Assembly (NCBI GenBank): GCA_018296165.2
Contig: JACKQL020000007.1
Span: 1-64,000, forward strand
Origin: Termitomyces sp. T153
Lineage: Eukaryota > Basidiomycota > Agaricomycetes > Agaricales > Lyophyllaceae
Direction of reading: 5' to 3'
DNA length: 64,000 bases
The notes below the pieces were generated by a model. The model searched no databases and was not told the origin of the DNA. It saw nothing but the letters and a program-made list of their open reading frames with translations. How positions within the stretch are numbered: the first letter of the stretch is position 1; every line of letters begins with the position of its first letter. The translations under genes and the position numbers were made by a program. Positions 44,467 through 55,770 of the stretch are shown piece by piece.

Positions 44467-45809
44467 TTATCTCTGCTCCGAGGGTTCAGAATTTCTCGGC
44501 TCGAAGAAGCCCTGTCGCGCCAGATATCCCTCGTGTTCACTCCGGTGTCCCATTATGGACGCGTCGACCCCGCGGCGCCATAGGGTGAGACCAATCTAGA
44601 GGACACATGTGAGGTAACATAAGATAAGATTGTATGGTGGTGTACAAACCCATCCAACGAAGTTGAATATGATATCCACCAATACATTGTTGTGTGGTGA
44701 CGCACCTCTCGTCGTAGATCGGAACAAGTTGCCCAATAGGTCGCCCGATATGTGAAAGTAGCCCTGCTCTACACCTATTGCAGAATCAGCACAAACGACA
44801 CAGCCCAAAACGTATTGGCGGGACCTTGAAGTAGAGCCTGAGCAGCTGCATCGGGTTGCATGCCTTCGTCACTCTCTTCAATTTTCAGAGTGATTTTTGG
44901 TTTGGTCTTATTCTCCTCAATATAACCAGGGCTGTATATTGTCCCTGGGAAGAAAATATGGACAGACACGGTGTACAGAAGTAGTTCGGACCGTAAAGTT
45001 TCCGCAAGACCTTTTTATAAGATCTAGTGGCGTTTGAAGTACAAAGACGCGTCTCGTACCTCTCAATGCATGTTTTGCTGGAGAGTAGGATGAATATCCA
45101 ATCATGGACATATACCCTAAGACGGATGAAACGAAGACAATCTTGCCTGAGAATTTGGAGCGCGCCATGCGCTTCGCAGCTGCCTGGATAAATGACTTCG
45201 TGTCAGCGTGGGTACGGAAAAGGCTAGAAGACGAACCAATGCAGACCAGGCCTGAACCCAATAGCCATTGTCCATACCTCTTCTCAAGGATGATTCATCT
45301 TCCTCTACAAAGAACCCTGGCCGAGATGCCCCTGCACAAAGGAACACCGCGTCCGGACACCTACCCCCATTCCCACTACAAACAGCTTCAAGGGCAGAAG
45401 CCGATGATTCTGCGTCGTCTAGTGGGAATGAATAAGCTTTTAAGATCTGGTTGGGAGTTTGTCTGACACTCTGACCAGTGAAGTGAATGATGTTTGGTAA
45501 GTCGAGATGTTGGACACACGATACCCACCTCAAGTTGTTCCAAAGCCGATTGAAGCCGTTCCTCATTGCGTGCAACAATAGACACATCGGCTCCCTTCTT
45601 TGTGAGAAGGATAGCGAGATAAAGGCCAAGCCCCGCGGAGCCACCTGTTACATAGCAGTGCTGGGCCGGAGCGCGTTGGAATTGAGTATTTGACCAACAT
45701 ATTGTATAAAGCGGACCTTTGCGCGGGGATCCCACTTCTTTGTGAAAGAATATGCGTAGAGGAGCGTGAAGACGCCTACTATGGCTGCAAGGAAAGTAAG
45801 AGCAAGCAT
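44467..45809 (-). CDS. TSC10: 3-ketodihydrosphingosine reductase
   Basis: Short-chain dehydrogenase of the ER membrane that reduces 3-ketosphinganine to dihydrosphingosine with NADPH, the second step of sphingolipid synthesis. Seven exons on minus: 45717-45809, 45529-45660, 45237-45470, 45060-45183, 44825-45010, 44650-44774, 44467-44595 (1023 nt, 340 aa). An N-terminal hydrophobic helix (L-A-L-T-F-L-A-A-I-V-G-V) is followed by the cofactor motif T-G-G-S-A-G-L-G (residues 36-43), the C-A-G-A-S segment, the catalytic Ser in V-S-S-V-L-G (172-173) and Y186-x3-K190. P-G-T-I-Y-S-P-G-Y and the C-terminal H-I-S-G-D-L membrane-associated tail are typical of KDSR. Intron 1 uses a GTCCGC donor. The start codon faces the FEX start 71 bp away. 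Confidence 0.92.
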
Positions 45810-45880
45810 CAAATGAAGTGAGCCAGAAATAGAACTGGAGCCGAGTAGCGTGACTCGTGCCAACTCATGAGCCAGCTTTC
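45810..45880. promoter_or_regulatory. Very short divergent promoter, KDSR/FEX
   Basis: Only 71 bp separate the proposed start codons of KDSR (minus) and FEX (plus). Transcription starts must lie inside this span or within the neighbouring coding sequence. No clear TATA box is seen. Confidence 0.5.
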
Positions 45881-47099
45881 ATGAGCCCAACTTCCCTTAT
45901 GGACCCTCAGGGCCTCACGATGCAGGACCCACTGCCAAGTGAAGTCCATTCCGTGGAAACTATAGAACGTCCTCCCAGCCGTATCTCAAATCGTGCCAAA
46001 CCCATGGTTTTCCATCCGCTGTCTATCCATGTCGTGGCGCTCCTTGTACCCGCTTCAATTTTTGGTACCTTGGCTAGGCTGGGACTCACTGCTCTTGCGA
46101 GATACCAGGGAAACAGTATCTTTCCATTGGCGTATGCGCAGGGTCTCGGCTGTCTAATAATGGGCTTTGCTGTGGGCTTAAAAGATCCATTTAGTACTTT
46201 GTAAGGAATTGAGGTTATCTTGTTCCTATAATATTGAGATTTCTGTCAGTTATCCTCCGCTTTTTACGGCGGTTACGACGGGTCTGGAACTGCGTTCAGC
46301 ACTTTGCTCTGCTTCTGCTTACCCCTTCGGTAGGGTTTTGTGGATCATTGACAACATTCTCTGGATGGCAAGTTGACATATTTGACTCTTGGATCAATGC
46401 CGGACAGTATGATCACGGTGGTCTACGCAATGTGCGTATTCTGTATCGGTATAACGATGTGGTTCGGTTCTCAGGTCGTGGTCACAGTTCTTAGACGGTC
46501 TTGGAAAGTCTGTTTTTACTCTTTCAATATCTCTCGCCTCTGTATCATTTGGAATGCAGCTAGCGGCTGCGGTTCGTCCATATCTTCCCGCTATTCCGCC
46601 GCCGCCACGGCTTCTCCGATACGCTATCACGATTATCTCGATACTCTTCTATGGCGCGGTATTCCCAATCTTCTTCGTCATGGATTCCTCCTACCGCCAC
46701 CAAGCTACTGCAGCCCTTCTTTTTGCGTCCCCAGGAACAATCACCAGATACCTCTTATCTGTTCACCTCAACACCATGCTAAATTCGATGCCGCTGGGAA
46801 CATTTTCGGCCAATATGATCGGAACGGCGTTGCTCGGAGGTTTTAATGTTCTCCAAAAGAAGGTGGTTCCGGTCTCGTCGTACGCTTGCGGTGTGCTTCA
46901 GGGCTTGAACGACGGTTATTGTGGCTGTCTGACCACGGTCAGTACATTCGCGGTTGAAATTCGGGGGTTGGGCTTTTGGAAGGGTTCCAGGTATGCTGTA
47001 ATCAGCTGGGGCGTAGCACAGCTGTTACTTCTTTTGATTCTCGGTCCGTCCCTCTGGACAGGGCATTCTAGAGGTCAGATAACATGTACGTTTGTCTAA
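45881..47099 (+). CDS. FEX1: Fluoride exporter, two CrcB domains (FEX family)
   Basis: Plasma-membrane fluoride channel protecting the cell from fluoride. In eukaryotes two CrcB domains are fused in one chain, as here. Four exons: 45881-46200, 46250-46281, 46334-46431, 46488-47099 (1062 nt, 353 aa). Domain 1 runs from about residue 45 (G-T-L-A-R-L-G, G-C-L-I-M-G-F, then T-T-G-F-C-G-S-L-T-T-F-S-G-W-Q). Domain 2 follows a linker (G-T-I-T-R-Y-L-L-S, N-M-I-G-T-A-L-L-G, then Y-C-G-C-L-T-T-V-S-T-F). The duplicated G-x-C-G-x-L-T-T-x-S/F signatures carry the pore Phe/Thr residues. The second intron starts GTCTGG, an unusual donor, but the frame and conserved F-C-G-S require it. An alternative start at ATG 45899 would lose six residues. 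Confidence 0.92.
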
Positions 47100-47230
47100 T
47101 AAGTACGTAGCAGACAAATGAGATAGGTTTAGATGAGAGTGAGTCCCAGATTGGCAATTGTGCCGATCGGAGTTATAATCATACTCTTCATCGACATCGA
47201 CAACCTTTAAGCTGTTCACGGCGCACCATC

Positions 47231-48869
47231 ATGGCGTTGCGACAGCCGCCACCTATGAAGGTGCAACAGGAGGTTGAGGAGGAAGGTGTGAGTGGGCCAG
47301 GAGATGGTGACGAGATTATGGAAGAACCTGAGGAGCAGGATGACGGATACTGTGCGTTTCAATCCTTAACGCATGTGTACCCAGTATTTCCCAGTGCTGG
47401 GTTTTGCTATCGTATGTGCCTGGGCTAACGTTACTACTTCCGCGTAGCCTCTTCGACACCCACATCAACCCTTACCTGGATAAGTTGGTTCTGCTCCCTC
47501 CCTGGTCACGAATATTTTTGTGAAGTCACAGAAGACTTTATCGAGGATGATTTCAATTTAACGGGTCTAAATGCTATGGTTCCGTTTTGGAAGGAAGCTA
47601 TGGAGATGGTACTTGACGTGGAGACAGGTACGAGAATTATATTGAAACATCATTGCCATACAATAGCCCTTACACCGCGCAGACGAAGACGCCTCCAAAA
47701 TCCCCGATGTCTCGATCATTGAATCTTCCGCAGAGATGCTCTATGGCCTTGTGCACCAACGTTACATTCTCACTCGTTCGGGGCTGCAAGCAATGGTACG
47801 CCCTCCCTCAAAGCCTCATGTTTCTCGCTGTCCGAAAAGGGTACTGATGCAAGAACGTGATTCGCAGGTGGAAAAGTACGAAAACGGCGTGTTCGGCTCC
47901 TGTCCGCGCGTCTATTGTATGGGTTGCAATGTAGTTCCATGTGGACGCTCAGATTTACCTGGCCTCGACACGATGAAACTCTTCTGCCCGAATTGTAACG
48001 ACGTGTATGTACCTCCTAGCAGCAAGTTCCAGGGTGTAGACGGTAAGTTACCAGCTCCCAGTACGTTGCGACATTCTTGATCAAAAGTTTGCTGGACAGG
48101 AGCTTTTTTCGGGACCACTTTTGCGCATCTATTCTTCCAAAGCTACCGGGAGCTTGCGCCAGCTCCTTTCTGGAAACCCCAGTCCAGTGGTTCTTCCTTG
48201 TCTGCCAAGAGCGCTTCGTCTGGAGGCAGTTCCCGATCATCCCCTTTCACCAACCCTAATCCACATGGAGGACAGAAACGCGCTGCTGGTTATGTATATG
48301 TACCAAGAATCTACGGATTCAAAGTGAGTGAGCGAGCAAAGAGCGGGCCACGCATGCATTGGCTGCGTCTACGACCAGAGGTCCCGAGTGACCTGGATCT
48401 CGTTGACTGGCGAGGACGGTGGATTCGTGACAATGACCAGTATGATGATAGAGACGAGGATGGAGATAGGCAGATGGAGGATTTTGATCCGGTGCGTTAA
48501 GGTCACTCTTGCATTCACAAGAACCCTGGAGAGCCCTTCATCTTACACAAGGTCTCGTGTGTGTAGGATGCGGTGGAAGACGATGATGACGATGACGATG
48601 ATGAGGAAGAGGAAGAGGAAGAGGAGGAGGGTCGTACCATGCGTGGTCAACAATATACTACACAAAGACACATAGGAGGACACCAGCTACGACCTCCAAC
48701 ACCTATTCTCTCTGCGAGAACTTCACCGACGTCGAGTATTGCGCCACGTACACCTCAAGATGTAGCCTCACGAATGCCTTTCACATATACCACCTCTGCG
48801 TCTCCGATGTTGGTTGCCGGAGGGCAAGTGAAGGTAGTCAGGCATCCTAGGGCGACGGCACAAGTTTAA
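47231..48869 (+). CDS. CKB1: Casein kinase II regulatory (beta) subunit
   Basis: Dimeric regulatory subunit of protein kinase CK2; it holds the catalytic alpha subunits. Six exons: 47231-47351, 47448-47627, 47683-47795, 47868-48042, 48100-48491, 48567-48869 (1284 nt, 427 aa). The core includes [25 protein letters not shown], the acidic loop, and the zinc finger C150-x4-C155-x22-C178-x2-C181 with C-P-R-V-Y-C and S-D-L-P-G. Then come [12 protein letters not shown] and the alpha-binding P-R-I-Y-G-F-K-V. Beyond the core is a ~150-residue tail with an uninterrupted Asp/Glu run (8 D then 9 E) and a Ser/Thr/Pro-rich end. The acidic N-terminal extension (about 40 residues) is also longer than in animals. 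Confidence 0.94.
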
Positions 48870-49099
48870 TGTGCCGCACCTTTGTTCTCATCATCTTTTG
48901 GAGACGTACTATAGATAACTATATATCACCTGTGCTTTTGAACCGATAAGGAATTACGATCAGATGGATAAGCAGTGTGAGAAACTTGACGTGCAGCTAT
49001 ACAGGACTTCAGCCACCCAAATTCCGCACGTGACTCCTTCAGGGATTAACCAAGGTCTACTCCCCGTTGCAACCCACGATCCTCAAGACTTGAAGAAAA

Positions 49100-49603
49100 A
49101 TGGTCCGCTCCAGTGAGTGGTGAAGCGCTGTCGAAAGTCGAATATCTCTGACGAAAACCGCAATGTGTTGCATCTGCTCGTCGTTCTAGACCTCCGCTAC
49201 GGGCTTAACAAGGGCCACCCCACAACCCCCATTGAAAAGGCCGCCCGCCCTTCTCAACGCAAGGGTATCCAGTCGACCAAGACCAAGTTTGTCCGGTCTG
49301 TGATCAGAGAGGTTGCTGGTTTCTCCGCCTATGAGAGGCGAGTTATGGAGTTGTTGAGGAACTCGAAAGTGCGTTTTGTGTATTAATTATGGATATCGGA
49401 GATATTCTAACTTATTTTCATCAGGATAAGAAGGCCAGGAAGCTGACAAAGAAGAGGGTGAGTATTGTTGGGCGTAACTCACGGACCCGTCAACTGATGG
49501 TGATGCGTTCGATGTGTTTTAGCTCGGCACGCTTCTGCGCTCGAAGCGTAAGCTTGAGGAGCTGTCAAACATCATCCAGGAGAGCAGGAGGGCTGCGCAC
49601 TAA
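49100..49603 (+). CDS. RPL36: 60S ribosomal protein eL36
   Basis: Component of the large ribosomal subunit. Four exons: 49100-49112, 49190-49368, 49425-49457, 49523-49603 (306 nt, 101 aa, the normal length). The protein has [14 protein letters not shown]-x-M-E-L-L and a C-terminal K-R-K-L-E-E-L-S. The first exon codes only four residues plus one base, a common layout for ribosomal-protein genes. It follows CKB1 in the same direction with 230 bp between. Confidence 0.95.
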
Positions 49604-50018
49604 GGGAGAGACGAAAATGTATACGTTACGGATCGTATGCCCTATTTCTTATGCCTTGCACCCATACATCTTTTATGCATTCTATGGCCGTTTGATGATA
49701 ACTGTTCGCCGCTGTTTGACAGATATGGATCAGGAGTGATTATGCATGTGAATGTTGATGGTGTGAAATTTTGAGCCAGAGTGCAAGTCGATGTTCATGT
49801 ACATATGCTGAGACAACCTGAGTGTGCGCATTTGCAGTGGATGGTACTCAATACATCTCTTTACTCGGATTACTCGGATTACTTTCTTGTTTCTCTTGTG
49901 CCTCGGATGTATGTACATCAGAAACCCGGAAATGGATGAAGTGATCGAGTGAGTCAGCGGACACTGTGTCAGCAAGTCGGAAAAAAGGTGATGCTCTACA
50001 ACTCTGCAAATCCACATC
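49604..50018. other. Intergenic region eL36 to TVP38-like gene
   Basis: 415 bp, presumably the eL36 terminator and the next promoter. No gene seen on either strand; short frames on minus (49730-50020) have no family signature. Confidence 0.5.
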
Positions 50019-51542
50019 ATGTCTGGATGCCAGAGTCTGTCTCCTCCTCCTCCTCCCCGTCACCGTGCTTCCTCCATCACCATCAGATCCACTCTTTCCC
50101 TAAATTCTCTCGGTCGTCGTCGTTCAAACTCCTGTCTACAGTCAACCCCCCAAGACACATCCCCGACCGCGACAAGTTCCGCCCCAATAGCCCCAGAATC
50201 AATATCAACGGCTGTGCCCCCTCCATCTATGCTTATTATCGTCGCCTCTCGCTTCCTCCAGTGGCTCCATTTCCAGCCGAAGCAGCACCTCTCATGGTCA
50301 ACTCCCTCCTCGTCGCCGCGCTCCAGTAGTGAAGACTATGTGCTCCCCTTGTCAGCCTCTGCGGCAAGGACTTCTTTTGGAGATGAAGTCCATCAGGTAC
50401 CACCACAGACACAAGGCTGGCGCCACGGTTTTTTGGCTGTCCGTCCTTTTTTATCCCTGTTGTAACACTTGCTAAAATCACGCGCTGACAGCAACATACC
50501 TCCATCATTCTTGTCGTTATGATGTTCCCTGTGTCCACAGCTCTCGTAGTTCTATGTCTGTCCACCCTCCCGATATCTCTCGCGTGGCCGCGGACACTAG
50601 CGGATGTCGCGCAACTAGGTCGGGAACTCCACGGGTATACACAGAGTGGCCCTGGTCCTGTTGCCCATGTCATGGGGGTTATGGCCATTTCCGCCGTCTG
50701 GAAACATGCGTGGTCTATCCCGGGAAGTGTTATCTGGGTGAGTTCCGAGTCCCGTGTCTCTACGACGGAGCATAAGCGCTGAGATGATGCATGTGTTCAG
50801 AATGTCTTAGGGGGTGCCTTGTTTTCTCCGGCGTACGCCACAATACTGCTTACCACGCTGACGATGCTTGGCTCGGCCTGTGCAACGCTGCTGGCAATGC
50901 CACTGGCACCGTTTCTGACGCATTTTTTCCCGCGTGCGCTCGATATGACGCGGAATGCATTGGAAGGCGCATCAGATGCTGATGAGGCGTCAGCTCAGGG
51001 TCGTTCATCACCATGGGTTCGGTTGTCAGTGTTGCGACTAATCGGAGTAGTGCCGTGGTCAGGAATCAATATTGCATGCGGGGTGTGCGGGGTGTCGATG
51101 ACAGACTGTATGCTTGGTGCATTCATCGGCTGTCTGCCTTGGACCGCCGTAACTTGCCAGGTCCGTCTTTGTTTGTCTTGCTCTTCCAATTCCAACTCAC
51201 TGCTTACGTCAGATCGGTGACATCCTCCAAACCGTCGCGTCGACACCATCCCCGTCGCCACAATCCATTTCGGACCTCCTCACCACCCCCGATATCATCC
51301 TTAAGCTCATCTTTCTCTCATTCCTCTCCCTTGCCCCCATCCTTGCCCGTGACCGCCTCCGCCTCCTCATTTCTTCACCTCGCCACATTTCTGCCGAAGA
51401 AAAGACCAGATGGGCTTGGGTACAGCAGTGGCGGACCAAACTGCGATCAAAATCTTTGACCAGAATGCAGCAGAGGGAACAGAGTCTCAAGGAACTGGCC
51501 GTCCTCGTCGAGGAAAAGCGCGCCCTGGAGCTCCCGTCATGA
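50019..51542 (+). CDS. SNARE-associated Golgi / TVP38-TMEM64 family protein
   Basis: Multi-spanning membrane protein of the VTT (DedA-like) superfamily, in fungi linked to Golgi and late-endosome trafficking. Four exons: 50019-50438, 50492-50737, 50801-51160, 51213-51542 (1356 nt, 451 aa; all introns phase 0). A Ser/Pro-rich, probably disordered cytosolic N-terminus (about 140 residues) precedes a hydrophobic segment (I-I-L-V-V-M-M-F-P-V). Then comes the conserved core I-P-G-S-V-I-W-N-V-L-G-G-A-L-F and L-L-A-M-P-L-A-P, a second half with R-L-I-G-V-V-P-W-S-G-I-N-I-A-C-G and G-C-L-P-W-T-A-V-T-C-Q-I-G-D, a last helix, and a basic/acidic coiled C-terminus. Introns 1 and 3 use GTCCGT donors. The exon 1 boundary rests on frame and is less sure. 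Confidence 0.82.
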
Positions 51543-52101
51543 TCGTTCCCCTCATTTTTATTCCTATCTTTGGCATCTATCTATTTATTTCGCAAAGGTT
51601 TTCGTTATGATTTTCTACGCAGTTGGCCCTATATCCCTGCAATTTCACGGCCAATCTGTTCACGCATAATTCATCTGCCCTATACATTGCTTCCATCTTT
51701 ATCAATCACCCACAATAGATCTAATGATCTGACCGTCCACCATTCGTTTCCAATCACGGCGCCCCCCTTTGATCCCAAGTGTTGTAGGAGATTCTGATTC
51801 TCGTCTGTGCTGTTTCGCCCCCCGTTCTTCTGTAACGTAAACAAACAATTTCGTTGCATTGTAGGTTGTATACGAGTACACTGGTATGAGAATTTGACTT
51901 CCCCCATACCGATGGCTTGGACATACAAAACAAATCAAGATTAATTTATAAATCAGAGATCCAAGGTCAAGAAGTTAGTGGCCAGTGCATGTGTTGTAAT
52001 GGAATCTACCGAGATTTTAAGGAGTAACTTATCTAATGTTATACTATACACCAAGTCTAAAGAATCGTCAGCATCATCTCGCCCACGATCCATCCGAGGA
52101 C
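51543..52101. other. Convergent intergenic region
   Basis: 559 bp between the TVP38-like stop and the carrier stop. AT-rich in parts (AATTTATAAATC near 51941). It should contain both terminators. No gene seen. Confidence 0.5.
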
Positions 52102-54431
52102 TCACTTTCGTTTTGTATGCTCATAAACTACATAAGATATAGAAACAGCAGGGACAACCTGTCATCCGAAAGGGTCGGTACATAGTCGTCTACACCTTTT
52201 CCTAACGCACCTTGGCTAACGTGGGGAACAGCCCCCGATAAAAGCCCCTCCACCCGTCACGTTCCCAGGTTTTAACCGCAACATCCAGGACTCCGGTGTA
52301 CTGCTGTGGATGTCCTGACGAGCCCGACGCTTGCAGCCGTGTCCGGACCAGATTGAGCGGGTAAACGCTAGTGGCACCTACGCTCCCTGATACGCTTCCA
52401 AACGCCAGCAAGGCCATGACCCCAGGCTCATCTTTTCCCGTAGACTTGAGGTACGCCAATTTGAGAGCTTCGAAAGTGCTCATGTCGATGGCGGAGTATC
52501 TGGAAACAGGGACATTAATGATTTGATCCAAGGGGATGAATAGTGTAGCATACGGAAAGACTCCAACGAGGCCGATCTAGGAAAGCTCAATCAGAGAGGC
52601 GCCCGGTAAGAAGGTGATGCACATACACCCAAACCACGGTAAAACGCACGAGCGCCACCTAAGCTCCAGACATGCCGAACAGCTTGTATTAATGTCCGTT
52701 TCTCCTGGCTGGTGTTGCTCATCATTTGGGTCTATAGAAAACCTATTTGGTAGATTGAACTGCTACTTTGATCGAAATTCACACCTTCAGAGTTTCTATA
52801 GGATAAATGCCTGCTCTATATGTAAGATCCACGCAAAACGCAGGATCATTAAGGTTTCACGTACTGAGTTGGCTGCTGATGCCTCCAACACCCCCTGAGA
52901 GAAACCGGCTGACACCACTGATGTCCCTAGAGTCATCCACATGATCCCAATACTTGGCAAATAAGCGTTTCTAACGACAAACGTTAAATGCCCCCGGGCA
53001 ATGAAAACCAGCTGAAGAAGAGTGGAGGCTGACTGAAGACTCATACGCAAAGAACTTGATCGCCGATTCAGGGAATATTTTCGCGACAGATAAACCATTC
53101 CCTGTCCAAAACGCAAATACGCCTCCTTCTGCATAGATCCGCCCCACAGCATTGCCAATCGTACGCATACCACCTAAGCTTGGCTTAGGAGAGAGCGGTG
53201 CGCCTCCAAGGTCTGGTGGCCGTGTGATAAGAAAGATCTTTAACCGATCGAAGGGCGCAGTACATGTCCGCGATACTAAGATGCATCATCTTTAAGTCTC
53301 GCGAAAGATGTACGTTGAGGCGAGAAATCTTACCAGCACCTGCGACGCCACCCGCCAAGAGAAATTTGATGGCCGAGTGATTGTCAAGCCAACCATGAGA
53401 CTCGTGTTCGTCATCGTCATAAAGCTCGCCTTCTTCCTCGTTTTCCTCATGCTGAGACGTCGAGTGCGACAATGACGATCCTGGTCCTGTAGTTATGACG
53501 TTGGACGGTGGCTTATCTTCAGCACTTAGAAGAGCGTCACCTGCCGGGACTGGTCAATCAAGGTCAGGCGGCTCCCAAAGCATCCTTACGCACCCTCCAT
53601 GGTGAGCCGAGCCGGCCCTCTGCCATCATCCCCCATGAACTTGCTTACTTCATAATACTGATAAATTTCAACAGGGGAAGCTTTCCGCGGTAGCAGGAGT
53701 AGAAAGTCCCGGAATTCAGCAAACGAAATCGCTTGTGAGTGCGGAGACGAAGTGAGGGTATTCATGAAATCCGATAGCATTGTTTGAGATAGATTTATAC
53801 CTACACCTGTCAGCATGGTACGAAAAATTATTCGGGCAGATTTACCAGCTTTGCCAAGCGCCAACGAAAGTTCCTGCGCGTCTAGATGTCCATTTCCATC
53901 CAAATCTAGTTCATCGTGAAAAATGGACCAAAGCTCTTGAGGTAGCAGTGCATTAGAACACGAAGCAGATTATCGTAGCGACTGAAAAAACTTACCCACT
54001 TCCTTTGCCTCCGCGTACTCTTTGAATTGTTTCCATGGTATCTCTCCTGGGTGAGCGCCTGATGAACTGGCTCCACAATGCCCAAGCAACTCATCATCGT
54101 ATGCTGCATACATAGCTCTCATTTTCTCGGCTTTGTCGCGCAACATACCCTCATCGACATCCTTGACGCCGCTTCCTACAACATGTTCAATGTTCTTTGG
54201 AGACTTCCGCTGTGGGAGGCGCTTCCAAAGTTCTTGCAGGCGACGTTTTCGATTTTCTCTGCCCTCCAAATCCCGAAACGCCTGGATGGTATGTGGGGGT
54301 TGCAGTGGAAACGAAGGAGGGTCAGAACGCAGACGGGGTATAGCAGGACGTTGGGCAGCGCCGGTGAGGCAGGCGTCAAAGAACTCGCGGCGGTTTAGGG
54401 TATTGGTGCGACTCGTACTGTCCCTCTCCAT
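52102..54431 (-). CDS. EF-hand mitochondrial carrier (SCaMC / ATP-Mg-Pi type)
   Basis: Inner-membrane mitochondrial carrier with a calcium-sensing N-terminal half; relatives exchange ATP-Mg for phosphate (Sal1 in yeast, SLC25A23-25 in animals). Eleven exons on minus: 53996-54431, 53846-53935, 53594-53800, 53334-53540, 53034-53275, 52865-52970, 52785-52810, 52627-52731, 52554-52576, 52211-52499, 52102-52158 (1788 nt, 595 aa). One canonical EF-hand loop runs D156 to E167 (D-L-D-G-N-G-H-L-D-A-Q-E); a second is degenerate (A-I-S-F-A-E-F). An acidic linker leads to three carrier repeats with signatures A-P-F-D-R-L-K, Y-P-I-E-T-L-K and Y-P-L-N-L-V-R. The N-terminal ~140 residues, with a basic R-K-R-R-L-Q-E-L-W segment, are less conserved. 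Two exons are 26 and 23 nt. Confidence 0.9.
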
Positions 54432-54756
54432 TCGCCTTTGTTAAGCAAAGATGGCCAACGATGACACAACGCACTAGCAGTGTCGTTGAGAATGGTCCGG
54501 CCGGTGCTTCTTGGCGGACCAAGCTGAAGTAAAAGAAGTGAAATACGAAGAGCCCACTCAGAGGCTCATCGCATAGATATCTGGCGTGACAGATGATGGA
54601 GTAAAGAACTTGTTTACATCGAGTTGACTGTTTACTATTTGAAGCATCTCCTTCCGTAACAAGGCTCTATGTCATCTGTTCTAAAAGAAAATCGATAGTG
54701 GATACAGTACACACACAGTACACGTCTCGTGGACAGGTTCCCATCACAGCTTGAAG
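54432..54756. other. Promoter region of the mitochondrial carrier
   Basis: 325 bp between the carrier start and the stop of the next minus-strand gene. No ORF of note. Confidence 0.45.
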
Positions 54757-55770
54757 CTAACACATATACATGTTTGCAAAACCTTTGGCTTTCAATCCTA
54801 TAAAGGTAGCCCATTTACTGATCTTTCGCCACCACGAGACCTCATCATTCTCCGTGTTATGATCAACAACAGTGAGTTCACTCCGAGACCTTCGAGCAGG
54901 GAATTTGGAGGACTGGTGCAGCCCTACATTATTCCCCTTCGGCCAAAACATACAACGTTCGAAAGGTCCAAAGGATATACACGTCTTCTCTGTCTGAAAA
55001 GACGGACTTTGAGTATAACAAGTGCTGAAAGAAGGAGTGACTATGGAAGGTCTTCGTCGTATTTCAGGGGATGAAGACCCGGAGCTGCCACCGAAAAGGG
55101 AGGTTGAAGGCTGCAGAAAGGGTTTTAAATTTGCACAGGCAAGAAAAAAACAACCAACGGTTTCTGCGACAGGAAGTATGTCTGGTGCTCGGTTGCGGGT
55201 ATACGAGGGCAGAGGAGGTGTTGGAGGTCGGTATTGCTTCGGATGATAAGTCAACGACTATCGGAGGCTATTGTGTGCGTACCTGGTGTAATTTGTGCTT
55301 CACGCGTCGCTCAGGACTAGGGGGTAAACAAGAAGGTGCCGTCAATGGCGTATAATTTGAGTCCTCGATTATTATTTGCTCTCCTTCTGGAGATTTGACC
55401 TTAGTAGCACAACATGCTAAGGGCGCCGACAATGCAAGACTGAACAGGACTGACCAAAAGAGGAGCTTTCTTATCAAGCACAGGTACTTGCCCTAGCGGA
55501 GGTGTGCCATTAACGGCGATATTAGATATGGATATTATATCTTGCTCTTGCATGAGAGTCTGTTGAAGAATGTTTTGCATGTCAACCTGTAACTATGGTT
55601 TTGCGATGAACAAGGGATAGCCATGTATGGATGATATTGAAGGTGCAACATACCAATACGGGGTCATTCTCGAATGAGTGTGGTAGCTGAGTAGCAAGCA
55701 GGGCCGGAGAGGTGGGGGGTGAAGGAATGTAGATTGGCACGGGTTTTCGATAGCTCATCCCCCGCTGCAT
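54757..55770 (-). CDS. Unrecognised Pro/Ser-rich protein
   Basis: Not recognised. Five exons on minus fit canonical GT-AG introns of 46-67 nt, all in phase 0: 55654-55770, 55455-55586, 55283-55399, 55159-55236, 54757-55110 (798 nt, 265 aa). The sequence begins with Tyr/Pro-rich Y-R-K-P-V-P-I-Y-I-P-S-P-P, has a hydrophilic middle with Q-N-I-L-Q-Q-T and P-P-T-P-P-L-P, a Gly/Ser run, and a C-terminal part with W-W-R-K-I-S-K-W. No signal peptide or clear membrane helix. That five frames join without a stop, all in phase 0, argues it is a real gene. A second ATG 12 bases downstream of the first is an alternative start. It shares its 5' region with Argonaute (513 bp). Confidence 0.55.

Noticed and set aside
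44193..44583. Two plus-strand ORFs of 75-82 codons
   Set aside because: They overlap the KDSR terminal exon on the other strand or have no family signature or start context.
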